From Frisingicoccus sp902471845 (GTDB lineage Bacteria > Bacillota > Clostridia > Lachnospirales > Lachnospiraceae), in NCBI RefSeq assembly GCF_047030795.1, contig NZ_JBKYIC010000001.1: a stretch of 64,000 nt of DNA; one strand, 5' to 3'. The translations under genes were made by a program, and so were the position numbers. Under the pieces are notes generated by a model that made no database searches, was not told the DNA's origin, and worked only from the letters and a program-made list of their open reading frames with translations. Shown here piece by piece: positions 1 to 8,001 of the stretch. Position 1 is the first letter of the stretch. Each line of letters opens with the position of its first letter.

Positions 1-53
1 AGAGCATCTGCCTTACAAGCAGAGGGTCACAGGTTCGAGCCCTGTAGGTCCCA
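1..53 (+). tRNA. tRNA-Val (TAC), 5' end cut by window
   Basis: The window opens inside this tRNA. The anticodon stem TCTGC/GCAGA encloses loop CTTACAA with anticodon TAC (valine, GUA codons). The T arm (ACAGG, loop TTCGAGC, CCTGT) and the acceptor 3' strand AGGTCCC with discriminator A at 53 are intact. The acceptor 5' strand and most of the D arm lie outside the window. A tRNA-Met follows after 30 bp, so this is the end of a tRNA cluster. Confidence 0.93.
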
Positions 54-83
54 CGAAGTCGAAAGACTTAATTAATTTCATAT

Positions 84-157
84 GGCGAGGTAGCTCAGTT
101 GGCTAGAGCATGCGGTTCATACCCGCAGTGTCGGGGGTTCAAATCCCTTCCTCGCTA
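84..157 (+). tRNA. tRNA-Met (CAT), elongator type
   Basis: This is a complete cloverleaf. Acceptor GGCGAGG pairs with CCTCGCT (first pair G-T). The anticodon stem TGCGG/CCGCA holds loop TTCATAC with anticodon CAT, and the T loop is TTCAAAT. The anticodon stem lacks the three consecutive G-C pairs typical of initiator tRNA and the acceptor lacks the initiator mismatch, so an elongator Met tRNA is favoured. A lysidine-modified Ile tRNA also has CAT and cannot be excluded by eye. CCA is not encoded. Confidence 0.92.
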
Positions 158-163
158 CACAGT

Positions 164-213
164 AAAGTCCAGAAACCTTGTAAAATCAATGGTTTCCGGA
201 CTTTTTGTTTTTT
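164..213 (+). terminator. Rho-independent terminator of the tRNA cluster
   Basis: AAAGTCC-A-GAAACC (164-177) pairs with GGTTTC-C-GGACTTT (191-204), followed by a T-rich tail. It sits 7 bp after tRNA-Met and ends the tRNA transcript. Confidence 0.92.
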
Positions 214-296
214 GACGTAATTCAAAAAATGTCATGAATAGAAGAACAGAAAATTTATGCGAACTAAGAAAAAGATTATTCGACCATGTAATTTTG

Positions 297-305
297 TGCT
301 ATAAT
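297..305 (+). promoter_or_regulatory. Extended -10 promoter for the DUF4869 pair
   Basis: TG-C-TATAAT is a perfect extended -10 element with no good -35 box at the right distance. It lies about 90 bp upstream of the next coding start and is the only promoter-like site in the gap. Confidence 0.5.
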
Positions 306-398
306 GAATTTTGAACTGTTGCAACAATATTACTTTCTTGCACAGATTGCAAATGTGGAATTCTAAGAAAGCATGCTGACCGAAAGGAGAATAGAGCG

Positions 399-848
399 AT
401 GTTGAAAATTGTGTTTGGAGAAGTGGAGAATACGATTTATCATCCCCCTACTTATTTTGATAATCAATATGAAGATGAGTGGATTACCGATCCCCTGGCA
501 GTTGTAATGATTAAAGATATTGACAAATCGGATGTAGTTGGTACACATTTGATTCAAAGTCCGGTACTTGGACCGATTTCCACAAAGGAGATTTCCGGTG
601 GTGTCAAGACCTTGATTTTGATGGCATTTGACAAGAGTGGTAAGATTTTTAATGCTTCTGCATGTGGAGATAACTGTGCAAAATGGATTGTGGAGATTGG
701 AAAGAAAAAAGACTTGACTATCAATCTGCATCATGTGATGGATTTTAGTTCAGTAACGGAATTTGAGGCATTGATGCTTAATACTGGCGTGATTGTTCAT
801 AGCTATGAGGAATATTTGGAAGAAACACTAAAAATAGAGGAGCGTTGA
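399..848 (+). CDS. DUF4869-like hypothetical protein
   Basis: A 149-residue soluble protein of unknown function. The sequence resembles the DUF4869 family as I remember it: YEDEWITDPL near residues 24-33, SGGVKTLILM near 66-75, and a CGDNCAKW motif near residues 87-94 that carries two cysteines. No signal peptide or membrane segment is visible. AAAGGAG lies 9 nt before the ATG. The next gene starts 3 nt after the stop and codes for a P-loop protein, so the two are translationally linked and probably work together. It sits beside a tRNA cluster, a common position for acquired genes, but there is no recombinase beside it. The family name is from memory; the function is unknown. Confidence 0.7.
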   Translation: MLKIVFGEVENTIYHPPTYFDNQYEDEWITDPLAVVMIKDIDKSDVVGTHLIQSPVLGPISTKEISGGVKTLILMAFDKSGKIFNASACGDNCAKWIVEIGKKKDLTINLHHVMDFSSVTEFEALMLNTGVIVHSYEEYLEETLKIEER

Positions 849-851
849 TGT

Positions 852-1406
852 ATGAGGGGAAAATATCATATTGTCGTACAAAATAACAGGCTCCGGTATG
901 AACTCAATATTCGGCGAAATATCACAATCATCCGAGGAGATAGTGCGACGGGAAAAACCATGCTGCTCAATCTTCTGGAGCAGGCAGCAACCTTTGGTGA
1001 GAGTTCTGGTGTCGAAGTCACTTGTGAATGCCCGTGTAGAACGCTTGGCGGCAATGACTGGAATATTGTGTTACCAAATCTTCATAAACAGATTCTCTTC
1101 CTGGATGAAGAAAACAAGTTTGTGAAATCAAAGGAGTTTGCCGAGGCGGTGAAAGCTTCTGATAATTACTTTGTAATTGTCACACGTGAGGATTTGCCGA
1201 ATCTCCCCTATTCGGTAGATGAGATTTATGGCATTCATACTTCCGGTAAGTATCATGATCTTAAACGAACTTATAATGAACTGTACCGTATTTATAGTAT
1301 AGAAACGTTTTCAGGAAAGCAAAAACCAGGGACTGTCATAGTGGAGGATTCACATTCCGGGTATGAATTTTTTCAATCAATTTGCGATACACCAAAAGTC
1401 ATCTGA
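852..1406 (+). CDS. Small P-loop NTPase-like protein, partner of DUF4869 gene
   Basis: A 184-residue product with a Walker A-like motif GDSATGKT near residues 29-36 after a beta strand (NITIIR). A hydrophobic strand ending in two acidic residues (ILFLDEE) near residues 77-83 fits a Walker B. This suggests a small P-loop ATPase, but it lacks the length and the later motifs of ABC or AAA proteins. GAGGAG lies 9 nt upstream and the gene begins 3 nt after the DUF4869-like gene. The C-terminus contains VIVEDSHSGYEFFQSIC, which reads as a domain rather than a natural end, so the protein could be shortened. It may have a role with the upstream protein in a defence or stress unit; this is not established. 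Confidence 0.62.
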   Translation: MRGKYHIVVQNNRLRYELNIRRNITIIRGDSATGKTMLLNLLEQAATFGESSGVEVTCECPCRTLGGNDWNIVLPNLHKQILFLDEENKFVKSKEFAEAVKASDNYFVIVTREDLPNLPYSVDEIYGIHTSGKYHDLKRTYNELYRIYSIETFSGKQKPGTVIVEDSHSGYEFFQSICDTPKVI

Positions 1407-1480
1407 ATGGAGCCTATTTGCATGAGAAGACAAAGCAGGCAATACTGGATGTGATCGAGGGCGTAAGTTGGGAAAGGTAA
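1406..1480 (+). pseudogene. Possible C-terminal coding remnant
   Basis: Directly after the stop of the P-loop gene, a different frame reads NGAYLHEKTKQAILDVIEG and a few more residues to a TAA at 1478-1480. It has no start codon or RBS and looks protein-like. It could be the displaced tail of the preceding gene after a frameshift, or a scrap of another gene. I could not assign a family. Confidence 0.25.
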
Positions 1481-1596
1481 CTTTTCAGGTGTTGGAAGTT
1501 GATACAATCAGTATCAGCGACTGGTGATATTTTAGTTTGAAAACAAATAATTGTTTCCTGTTTCTGGTAGATTATTAAGAGTCAGGAGTGAATGAT

Positions 1597-2085
1597 ATGA
1601 GAATAGGTATGGGTTATGACGTTCATCGTCTTACGGAAAACAGAAAATTAATTCTTGGGGGTGTGGAAATCCCTTATGAGAAGGGGTTGTTGGGACACTC
1701 AGATGCGGATGTACTGTTACATGCAATTATGGATGCGCTGCTCGGCGCGGCGGCTCTGGGAGATATAGGAAAGCATTTTCCGGATACGGATCCGGCATAT
1801 AAAGGGATATCAAGCATTTTACTGCTGGAGCATGTGGGCCGGCTACTTGAAGCAGAGGGAATTAAGATTGGCAATATCGATGCCACGGTTATTGCTCAGC
1901 GGCCGAAATTAGCCCCTTACATTATGAATATGAGAGAAAATATTGCAAAAGCTTTAAATATAGACATTCAGCAGATTAATGTAAAAGCGACGACGGAGGA
2001 AGGACTTGGATTTACCGGCGAGGGATTGGGAATTGCATCCAATGCCATCTGTCTGGTTGAGAAAGAAAAAAGAGATTATGAATAA
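1597..2085 (+). CDS. ispF: 2-C-methyl-D-erythritol 2,4-cyclodiphosphate synthase
   Basis: IspF makes the cyclic diphosphate intermediate of the MEP isoprenoid pathway in the cytoplasm. At 162 residues it has the usual family length. The metal ligands are visible as Asp8 and His10 (GYDVHRL) and His42 (SDADVLLH), and the conserved tail ATTEEGLGFTGEGLG is present. The start is the ATG at 1597: AGGAG at 1584-1588 gives 8-nt spacing, whereas the in-frame GTG at 1588 overlaps that same RBS and cannot use it. The stop overlaps the next gene by 8 nt. In Bacillus ispF is also upstream of cysS-mrnC-rlmB-sigH, so this is the conserved head of the operon. Confidence 0.96.
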   Translation: MRIGMGYDVHRLTENRKLILGGVEIPYEKGLLGHSDADVLLHAIMDALLGAAALGDIGKHFPDTDPAYKGISSILLLEHVGRLLEAEGIKIGNIDATVIAQRPKLAPYIMNMRENIAKALNIDIQQINVKATTEEGLGFTGEGLGIASNAICLVEKEKRDYE

Positions 2086-3304
2086 AGGAATTGAAAATTT
2101 AACGGATTATTTTGCACAGGGATGTAAAGAAAACCGGGAGTTTCACATCGGTCTGGAAGTTGAGCATTTTATTTTGAACCGGAAAACTCATAAGACGATG
2201 GTCTTTGATGGAAAGCATGGTGTTGGCGCGCTGATGGAACAGCTTTCTGCCGGCTATTCCGAAAGACATATGGAAGATGGTGCTGTCATTTCTCTGGAAA
2301 GCGATGATATTCTGATTACTCTTGAACCGGGGTGTCAGCTTGAAATAAGTACCGCCCCTTTTGATTCTGTGGAAAAGGTAATGCAGGTATATCACAGTGC
2401 CAGAACAGAAGTGGAAGGCGTGCTGGATACCTGGGGCTATGATTTAGTGACTGAAGGTTATCTGCCGTATGGAAAAGCTGAGGGGATTCCTCTGATTGGC
2501 AAAGAACGTTACCGGTGTATGGACCGGTATTTCGGTCAGACAGGAAAATATGGGAAAAATATGATGCGGGCCACGGCGGCCTGCCATGTGTCAGTGGATT
2601 ATTTTGACGAAGAAGATTTTGTCAATAAATACCGGCTGGCCTGGCTTTTGAATCCTTTGTTTGCGTTGCTGACGGAAAATGTTTCCAGTTTTGAGGATGA
2701 GACTTTTCACGGACATCTTTTGAGAGATACGATCTGGCAGGGGGTTGACCCGAAAAGGACGGAAGTGTGTCCGGACATTTTTGCGGAAGATTTTGGATTT
2801 GAATCCTATGCCCGATGGCTTATGGATGTTCCGGTCATTGTAGTGAACGACGGTGATACTTATCGTTATGAACCGGAAAAAACGGTTGGTCAGTGTTTTG
2901 AAGTCTATGGCGGAGATGAAGCTTTGGTGAAACATTATTTATCGATGGCTTTTCCGGATATCCGACTGAAACAGTTTATTGAGATTCGTTCTGGTGACAG
3001 TATGCCGGAAAACTATGTGGAGGCATACTGTGCGCTGATTAAAGGAATTTTCGGAAATGAAGAGACAGTCGTTAAGATGTTGTCTTTATTGCCGCAGGAT
3101 ATATCTGCCATCAGGAATACGAAAACAAGCCTGAAGGCGGACGGCCATAAAGGTCTTGCTTATGGTCAGGATGTGCGTCTTATGTTATACTGGTTGTTAA
3201 ATGAAGCGTCAGCAAACCTGGAAGGCGAAGCGCGTGAAGCGTTGGAACTCTGGTATCCGTTGATTGAAAATGAAACAAACATGCAGGGAGTGACAGGAAA
3301 ATGA
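2078..3304 (+). CDS. GCS2-family glutamate-cysteine ligase-like enzyme
   Basis: This 408-residue protein belongs to the glutamate-cysteine ligase family 2 (the plant/EgtA/YbdK-like carboxylate-amine ligases). The N-terminal segment IGLEVEHFIL carries the conserved E-x-E of the ATP/Mg site, and LEPGCQLEISTAP and RATAACHVSVDY match the central family motifs. It probably joins the gamma-carboxyl of glutamate to cysteine or another amine, but the acceptor cannot be read from sequence. The ATG at 2078 overlaps the ispF stop by 8 nt. The gene overlaps the following ATP-grasp gene by 4 nt (ATGA) and lies upstream of cysS, so a cysteine-linked thiol or gamma-glutamyl product is plausible. It is not the GshAB fusion found in some Firmicutes. 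Confidence 0.82.
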   Translation: MNKGIENLTDYFAQGCKENREFHIGLEVEHFILNRKTHKTMVFDGKHGVGALMEQLSAGYSERHMEDGAVISLESDDILITLEPGCQLEISTAPFDSVEKVMQVYHSARTEVEGVLDTWGYDLVTEGYLPYGKAEGIPLIGKERYRCMDRYFGQTGKYGKNMMRATAACHVSVDYFDEEDFVNKYRLAWLLNPLFALLTENVSSFEDETFHGHLLRDTIWQGVDPKRTEVCPDIFAEDFGFESYARWLMDVPVIVVNDGDTYRYEPEKTVGQCFEVYGGDEALVKHYLSMAFPDIRLKQFIEIRSGDSMPENYVEAYCALIKGIFGNEETVVKMLSLLPQDISAIRNTKTSLKADGHKGLAYGQDVRLMLYWLLNEASANLEGEAREALELWYPLIENETNMQGVTGK

Positions 3305-4644
3305 GGGCACAGGAGTTAAGTGAAAATATCGGCGTCTATATTCGGGAACATATGTCAGAGAGCGAAAAATCTGCGATGCGTATGGAAGAATACATTAAAC
3401 ATTCGGATTTGAATGCAGGCGGCAATAATTACACTCGAACGCTTCAGATTCCGAAAATATATGATAAGAAAACAATCGATACATTTTCAGAAATCGTGGA
3501 TACGACTTATGGGATTTTTGAGAAAGTTATTCAGAACTATTTGGAGGACCCGGAATATCGGAGGCTGTTTCCCTTCTCAAAGGACTTAGAGGAGTTAATT
3601 CTTCTTCCTGTTGGTTATCCGGTGGCGGTTCCAATTTGTCGAATCGACATTTTTTATAATGAAGAAACCGGTGGTTTTAAGTTCTGCGAATTTAATACGG
3701 ACGGTACCAGTGCCATGAATGAAAATAAGGTACTGGATGATATTTTGTATATGAATAATGCCTGGATGCATTTTGAAAACGAAGTCTTGGCCAGGCGGTT
3801 CGAGTTGGTAGATTCCTGGATTGATGCGCTTCTGGCGACCTATCACTGTTGCGAAAACGCCAAAGAGAAGCCTTATGTGGCAATCGTGGATTTTCTGGAT
3901 AAGGCTTATCTTCGGGAGTTTTATGTGTTCGAGCGGCATTTTCGGAGCAGGGGTATCGAGGCGGAAGTTTGCGACATCCGTCATATGACTTATAAAGATG
4001 GAAGACTTTATTCGCCGACAGGTCATGCAGTGGATGTGGTTTATCGACGGGCTGTGACCAGTGATGTGATGAATTATTATGATGAGATTCAGGATTTTAT
4101 CCGGGCAGTGAAGGAAGGCTGTGTGTGTCTGATCGGCGCCTTCAAAACTCAGATTGTTCACCATAAGGCAATCTGTCAGGTTCTTGTTCATCCGATGACA
4201 AAGGCTATTTTAACGCCGGAGGAAAATCAATTTATTGAGGAACATTTGCCGAAAACGGTCGAACTGGATAAGTTGAGCCGGGAAGAGATGACAGAACTTT
4301 GGGAAGATAAAGATTCCTGGATTATCAAACCGGTGGATTCCTATGCGGCCAAAGGCGTCTATGCCGGTGTGGATTACAATCATAAAGAGTGGCGGAGGAT
4401 TGCAGAAAGTTGTCTTGGGCAGAATTATATCGCCCAGGAATATTGTCGGCCTTACAAAACGGAAAATATAAATTTTGGTATCAAACCTTATGAATTTAAA
4501 CTTTACAGCAACCTGACCGGATTATATACTTATAATGGAAAGTTTCAGGGAGTCTACTCCCGAATGTCGGACGGCGGCATCATTTCCACCCAATATAATG
4601 AAAAAACAGTAGCAACCCGCTATATTGACGAGGAGGTACAGTGA
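3301..4644 (+). CDS. ATP-grasp ligase, glutathionylspermidine-synthase-like
   Basis: A 447-residue cytoplasmic protein resembling the C-N ligase half of glutathionylspermidine synthase and related ATP-grasp enzymes. The motif CEFNTDGTSAMNE near residues 125-137 corresponds to the family's E-x-N-x-D-x-T-x-x-x-x-E substrate/metal loop. WIIKPVDSYAAKGVYAG (near 340-356) supplies the ATP-binding lysine and a glycine loop, and a second conserved stretch (YIAQEY) follows. The ATG overlaps the GCS2-like gene by 4 nt, a sign of coupled translation and consecutive reactions. Likely role: condense the gamma-glutamyl product of the upstream enzyme with a further amine or amino acid. Glutathione, glutathionylspermidine or a novel peptide are all possible; the true substrate is unknown. 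Confidence 0.7.
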   Translation: MRAQELSENIGVYIREHMSESEKSAMRMEEYIKHSDLNAGGNNYTRTLQIPKIYDKKTIDTFSEIVDTTYGIFEKVIQNYLEDPEYRRLFPFSKDLEELILLPVGYPVAVPICRIDIFYNEETGGFKFCEFNTDGTSAMNENKVLDDILYMNNAWMHFENEVLARRFELVDSWIDALLATYHCCENAKEKPYVAIVDFLDKAYLREFYVFERHFRSRGIEAEVCDIRHMTYKDGRLYSPTGHAVDVVYRRAVTSDVMNYYDEIQDFIRAVKEGCVCLIGAFKTQIVHHKAICQVLVHPMTKAILTPEENQFIEEHLPKTVELDKLSREEMTELWEDKDSWIIKPVDSYAAKGVYAGVDYNHKEWRRIAESCLGQNYIAQEYCRPYKTENINFGIKPYEFKLYSNLTGLYTYNGKFQGVYSRMSDGGIISTQYNEKTVATRYIDEEVQ

Positions 4645-4646
4645 TT

Positions 4647-6038
4647 ATGAAGCTTTATAATACATTATCACGGAAAAAAGAAGAATTTGTTCCAGTAGAA
4701 GAGGGAAAGGTGCGCATGTATGTGTGTGGACCGACCGTATATAACTATATTCATATCGGAAATGCCCGCCCGATGATTGTTTTTGACACGGTGCGCCGGT
4801 ATTTCGAGTATAAGGGCTATGATGTGAACTATGTATCCAATTTTACAGATGTAGATGATAAAATTATCAAAAAAGCCAACGAGGAAGGCGTTCCGGCATC
4901 TGTTATTTCCGAGCGTTATATTAAGGAAGCTCAGACAGATATGGCAGGTCTGAATGTAAAAGAAGCAACGACCCATCCGAAGGCAACGGAAGAAATCGAC
5001 GGTATGATTGAGATGATTCAGACGTTGATCGATAAGGGCTATGCCTATGCGGTAAATGGTACCGTATATTATCGGACCCGGAAGTTTGAAGGCTATGGCA
5101 AACTGTCCAAAAAGAATCTGGATGATCTGTCGGCAGGTATTCGTATTGCTGTCAGTGATGAAAAGGAAGACCCGATGGATTTTGTACTCTGGAAACCGAA
5201 AAAAGAAGGGGAACCGTCCTGGCCGTCGCCTTGGGGAGACGGACGTCCTGGCTGGCATATTGAGTGTTCCGTGATGTCGAAAAAATACCTTGGTGAAGAG
5301 ATTGATATCCATGCCGGCGGTGAGGATTTGATTTTCCCGCATCATGAAAATGAAATTGCCCAGAGTGAAGCAGCCAACGGCAAGCCATTTGCAAAATATT
5401 GGCTGCACAACGGCTTTTTAAATATTGACAATGTAAAAATGTCCAAATCTCTTGGAAACTTTTTTACGGTCCGTGAAATCAGTGAAAAATATGACCTTCA
5501 GGTACTGCGTTTCTTTATGCTGAGCGCTCATTACCGCAGCCCGCTGAATTTCAGTGCAGATTTGATGGCGGCATCAAAAAATGGTCTGGAACGAATCCTT
5601 ACAGCCGTAGAGCGTCTGGACGGTATTCAGGGCATAGATGCTCCTATGAGTGATGCGGAAAAAGAAGTGATGGCACAGGTGGAAGCCCTTGTTAAGAAAT
5701 TTGAAGATTCCATGGAGGATGACTTTAATACGGCAGATGCGGTTTCGGCTATTTTTGAATTAGTTAAACTGGCCAATGTTCATGTGACGGCAGAGTCTTC
5801 TGCAGAATTGGCGGAAGCTGTTCGCTCTACGATTAAGAAGCTCTGTGACGTCCTTGGTATTATTACCGAACGGGAAGAAGAACTTCTGGACGAAGATATC
5901 GAAAAATTGATCGAGGAGCGGCAGGCTGCCCGTAAGGCAAAGAACTTTGCACGGGCAGATGAAATCCGTGACCAGCTGGCTTCCCAGGGCATTTTACTGG
6001 AAGATACAAGAGAAGGTGTAAAATGGAAGAGAGCGTAA
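4647..6038 (+). CDS. cysS: Cysteinyl-tRNA synthetase
   Basis: A class I aminoacyl-tRNA synthetase that charges tRNA-Cys. The 463 residues start MKLYNTLSRKKEEF, typical for CysRS. The signature CGPTVYNYIHIGNARP holds the zinc cysteine and the HIGH-type motif (HIGN), ECSVM and HHENE give the remaining zinc ligands, and KMSKSLGNF is the KMSKS loop. An in-frame GTG at 4641 overlaps the previous stop but leaves only 4 nt after AGGAGG (4631-4636). The ATG at 4647 gives 10 nt and matches the family start, so I chose it. The 3' end overlaps mrnC by 16 nt. Confidence 0.97.
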   Translation: MKLYNTLSRKKEEFVPVEEGKVRMYVCGPTVYNYIHIGNARPMIVFDTVRRYFEYKGYDVNYVSNFTDVDDKIIKKANEEGVPASVISERYIKEAQTDMAGLNVKEATTHPKATEEIDGMIEMIQTLIDKGYAYAVNGTVYYRTRKFEGYGKLSKKNLDDLSAGIRIAVSDEKEDPMDFVLWKPKKEGEPSWPSPWGDGRPGWHIECSVMSKKYLGEEIDIHAGGEDLIFPHHENEIAQSEAANGKPFAKYWLHNGFLNIDNVKMSKSLGNFFTVREISEKYDLQVLRFFMLSAHYRSPLNFSADLMAASKNGLERILTAVERLDGIQGIDAPMSDAEKEVMAQVEALVKKFEDSMEDDFNTADAVSAIFELVKLANVHVTAESSAELAEAVRSTIKKLCDVLGIITEREEELLDEDIEKLIEERQAARKAKNFARADEIRDQLASQGILLEDTREGVKWKRA

Positions 6039-6463
6039 GCGGTCTTAACCGGAAATTCCGGGAGACTTTTGGCCTGGAACCAGTGGATTTGAAGACCTAT
6101 TCTCCGCTGACACTGGCTTATATTGGCGATGCAGCCTATGAGCTTGTTATTCGCTCCCTTGTTGTGGAGCAGGGAAATGCTCCGGTAAATAAGCTTCATA
6201 AGCGTTCCAGCCGTCTGGTGAAAGCTCAGGCCCAGGCTGAGGCGGCAGTGAAACTTTTAGACGTTTTTACGGAAGAGGAGCTGGCGGTCTATAAACGGGG
6301 AAGAAATGCCCGTTCCCATACGATGGCTAAAAATGCGGAGATGACAGACTACCGGATGGCAACAGGTTTTGAAGCCGTCATGGGATATCTGCATTTAAAA
6401 CAGGATTATGAGCGTATGGTGACCCTCATTCACCTTGGAATTGGCGATAAGTTAGGAGAATAG
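6023..6463 (+). CDS. mrnC: Mini-ribonuclease III
   Basis: A 146-residue RNase III-like catalytic domain without a double-strand RNA-binding domain, as in Bacillus Mini-III (YazC), which matures 23S rRNA ends. The motif SPLTLAYIGDAAYELVIRS includes the conserved acidic residues (D and E) of the active site; a second acidic pair lies near the C-terminus (ELAVYKRGRNA region). It overlaps the end of cysS by 16 nt and precedes rlmB by 3 nt, the same neighbourhood as in Bacillus. Confidence 0.94.
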   Translation: MEESVSGLNRKFRETFGLEPVDLKTYSPLTLAYIGDAAYELVIRSLVVEQGNAPVNKLHKRSSRLVKAQAQAEAAVKLLDVFTEEELAVYKRGRNARSHTMAKNAEMTDYRMATGFEAVMGYLHLKQDYERMVTLIHLGIGDKLGE

Positions 6464-6466
6464 AGC

Positions 6467-7207
6467 ATGGGATATGAAGAATTCAAAATCGAGGGACGGC
6501 ATCCGGTCATGGAAGCCTTCCGCTCGGGAAGAACGATTGATAAATTATTTGTGCTGGATGGATGTGAGGATGGACCGGTAAAGTCCATTATCCGCGCTGC
6601 AAAAAAGCAGGATACATATATCCGGTTTGTAAAAAAAGAGCGGCTGGACCAGTTGTCGGAAACTCATCAGCATCAGGGTGTTATTGCTATGGCGGCCGCT
6701 TACAGCTACAGTACAGTGGAGGATATTCTTGCCATTGCCCGCGAGAAAAATGAAGATCCTTTTATTTTCCTTTTGGACGGCATTGAAGATCCTCATAATC
6801 TGGGAGCAATCATCCGTACAGCGAATCTGGCCGGTGCCCACGGAGTGATCATTCCGAAACACCGTGCCGTTGGCTTGACCGGTGTTGTGGCCAAGACTTC
6901 CGCCGGAGCATTAAATTATACTCCGGTGGCAAAGGTTGCCAACCTGGGGCAGACCATTGACCAGCTGAAAAAAGAAGGACTCTGGTTTGTCTGTGGACAC
7001 ATGGGCGGAGATGTGATGTACCGTTTGAATCTTAAGGGGCCGATTGGCCTTGTTGTTGGAAATGAAGGCGAAGGTGTCAGCCGTCTGGTACGGGAAAAAT
7101 GCGACTATATCGCTTCCATACCGATGAAGGGAGATATTGATTCTTTGAATGCGTCAGTGGCCGCAGGCATTCTGGCCTATGAAATTGTTCGGCAGAGGAT
7201 GAATTAA
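6467..7207 (+). CDS. rlmB: 23S rRNA (guanosine-2'-O-)-methyltransferase RlmB
   Basis: A SPOUT-class methyltransferase of the TrmH/RlmB family, which methylates a guanosine 2'-OH in 23S rRNA domain V. The N-terminal substrate-binding part (residues 1-80) contains GRHPVMEAF. The SPOUT domain shows all three family motifs: NLGAIIRTANLAGAHGVI, VVGNEGEGVS and IPMKGDIDSLNASVAAGI. Length is 246, normal for the family. A TrmH-type tRNA methylase is the alternative, but the N-terminal domain and location next to mrnC favour RlmB. sigH begins immediately after its stop. Confidence 0.95.
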   Translation: MGYEEFKIEGRHPVMEAFRSGRTIDKLFVLDGCEDGPVKSIIRAAKKQDTYIRFVKKERLDQLSETHQHQGVIAMAAAYSYSTVEDILAIAREKNEDPFIFLLDGIEDPHNLGAIIRTANLAGAHGVIIPKHRAVGLTGVVAKTSAGALNYTPVAKVANLGQTIDQLKKEGLWFVCGHMGGDVMYRLNLKGPIGLVVGNEGEGVSRLVREKCDYIASIPMKGDIDSLNASVAAGILAYEIVRQRMN

Positions 7208-7816
7208 ATGACAGATGACCGTGAGAAGGATGAAGTACTCATCAGCCGGTGCCGTCAGGGAGACCGGACGGCGCTGGAGTGTATTATGGAAAAATATAAA
7301 CCGCTGGTCATTAAAAAGGCCCGTTCGATGTTCCTTATCGGCGGAGAGACCGAGGATTTGATTCAGGAGGGAATGATCGGCCTTTTTAAGGCGGTGCAGG
7401 ATTTTGACCCGGACAGGGAGACGTCGTTTTACCGATTTTCTAAGTTATGTATTGATCGGCAGATATATTCGGCGGTGACCAGTGCGGGACGGAAGAAACA
7501 CAGTCCGTTAAATGGCTATGTATCCCTGAGTGATTCGGAAGAACTGGAATGGGAAGAACGATGGCGTCGGCCGGCGGTTTCCACGGTCAGTCCGGAGGAA
7601 GCTCTTATTAACAGGGAACGTATGGAGATGATTCAGGAGAAATTAGGTGAGCGTCTCAGTTCTCTGGAGTGGTCTGTTTTAAAATTGTTTCTGGAAGGAT
7701 ACAGTTACGCACAGATGGCGGATAAGCTTGGAAAAAAGGAAAAATCCATCGATAACGCACTGCGTCGAATCAAGGGCAAACTTCAGGATATTCTGGAAGG
7801 CATGAATCAGGTTTAG
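7208..7816 (+). CDS. sigH: Sigma-70 family RNA polymerase sigma factor, SigH type
   Basis: A 202-residue sigma factor. Region 2 contains EDLIQEGMIGLFKAVQDFDP, and region 4 is YSYAQMADKLGKKEKSIDNA. In Bacillus sigma-H drives early stationary-phase and sporulation genes, and the position after mrnC-rlmB is conserved. Here the yacP gene that usually lies between rlmB and sigH is missing, and rpmG-secE-nusG, the usual downstream genes, are replaced by a tRNA and an EF-Tu domain-2 gene. The start is directly after the rlmB stop (TAAATG), so it is translationally coupled. Confidence 0.93.
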   Translation: MTDDREKDEVLISRCRQGDRTALECIMEKYKPLVIKKARSMFLIGGETEDLIQEGMIGLFKAVQDFDPDRETSFYRFSKLCIDRQIYSAVTSAGRKKHSPLNGYVSLSDSEELEWEERWRRPAVSTVSPEEALINRERMEMIQEKLGERLSSLEWSVLKLFLEGYSYAQMADKLGKKEKSIDNALRRIKGKLQDILEGMNQV

Positions 7817-7853
7817 TTTCGCCCTTTCGGGCAGGGGAAAATTGAAAAAACAG

Positions 7854-7882
7854 TTGACAAGAAAGCGTTTATATATTATATT
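7854..7882 (+). promoter_or_regulatory. Promoter of tRNA-Thr
   Basis: TTGACA (7854-7859), 17-bp spacer, TATATT (7877-7882). Transcription would start near 7889, some 23 bp before the tRNA. A short G-C hairpin at about 7820-7832 lies between sigH and this promoter and may weakly end the upstream transcript. Confidence 0.8.
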
Positions 7883-7911
7883 AATTAAGCGGTTCAAAGA
7901 TTTGATACCAC

Positions 7912-7983
7912 GCTGATGTGGCTCAGAGGTAGAGCACTTCCTTGGTAAGGAAGGGGTCACGGGTTCAATTCCCGTCATCAGCT
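7912..7983 (+). tRNA. tRNA-Thr (GGT)
   Basis: Acceptor GCTGATG/CATCAGC, anticodon stem CTTCC/GGAAG with loop TTGGTAA and anticodon GGT (threonine, ACC/ACT codons), T arm ACGGG/CCCGT with loop TTCAATT, discriminator T at 7983. It is a single-gene unit with its own promoter and terminator. Confidence 0.95.
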
Positions 7984-8001
7984 TTAAGAAATAGCGATAG
8001 T

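Noticed and set aside
1..160. Remains of an rRNA operon
   Set aside because: Only tRNA genes are seen in the first 160 bp; no rRNA sequence is present in the window.
1588..1596. GTG start of ispF
   Set aside because: The AGGAG site overlaps this codon; it can only serve the ATG at 1597.
2006..2077. Upstream extension of the GCS2-like gene
   Set aside because: It lies inside ispF without an RBS; the ATG at 2078 matches the family start and the usual 8-nt overlap.
7817..7835. Terminator directly after sigH (CGCCC/GGGC hairpin)
   Set aside because: The stem is only a few base pairs and no T run follows; at most a weak pause.
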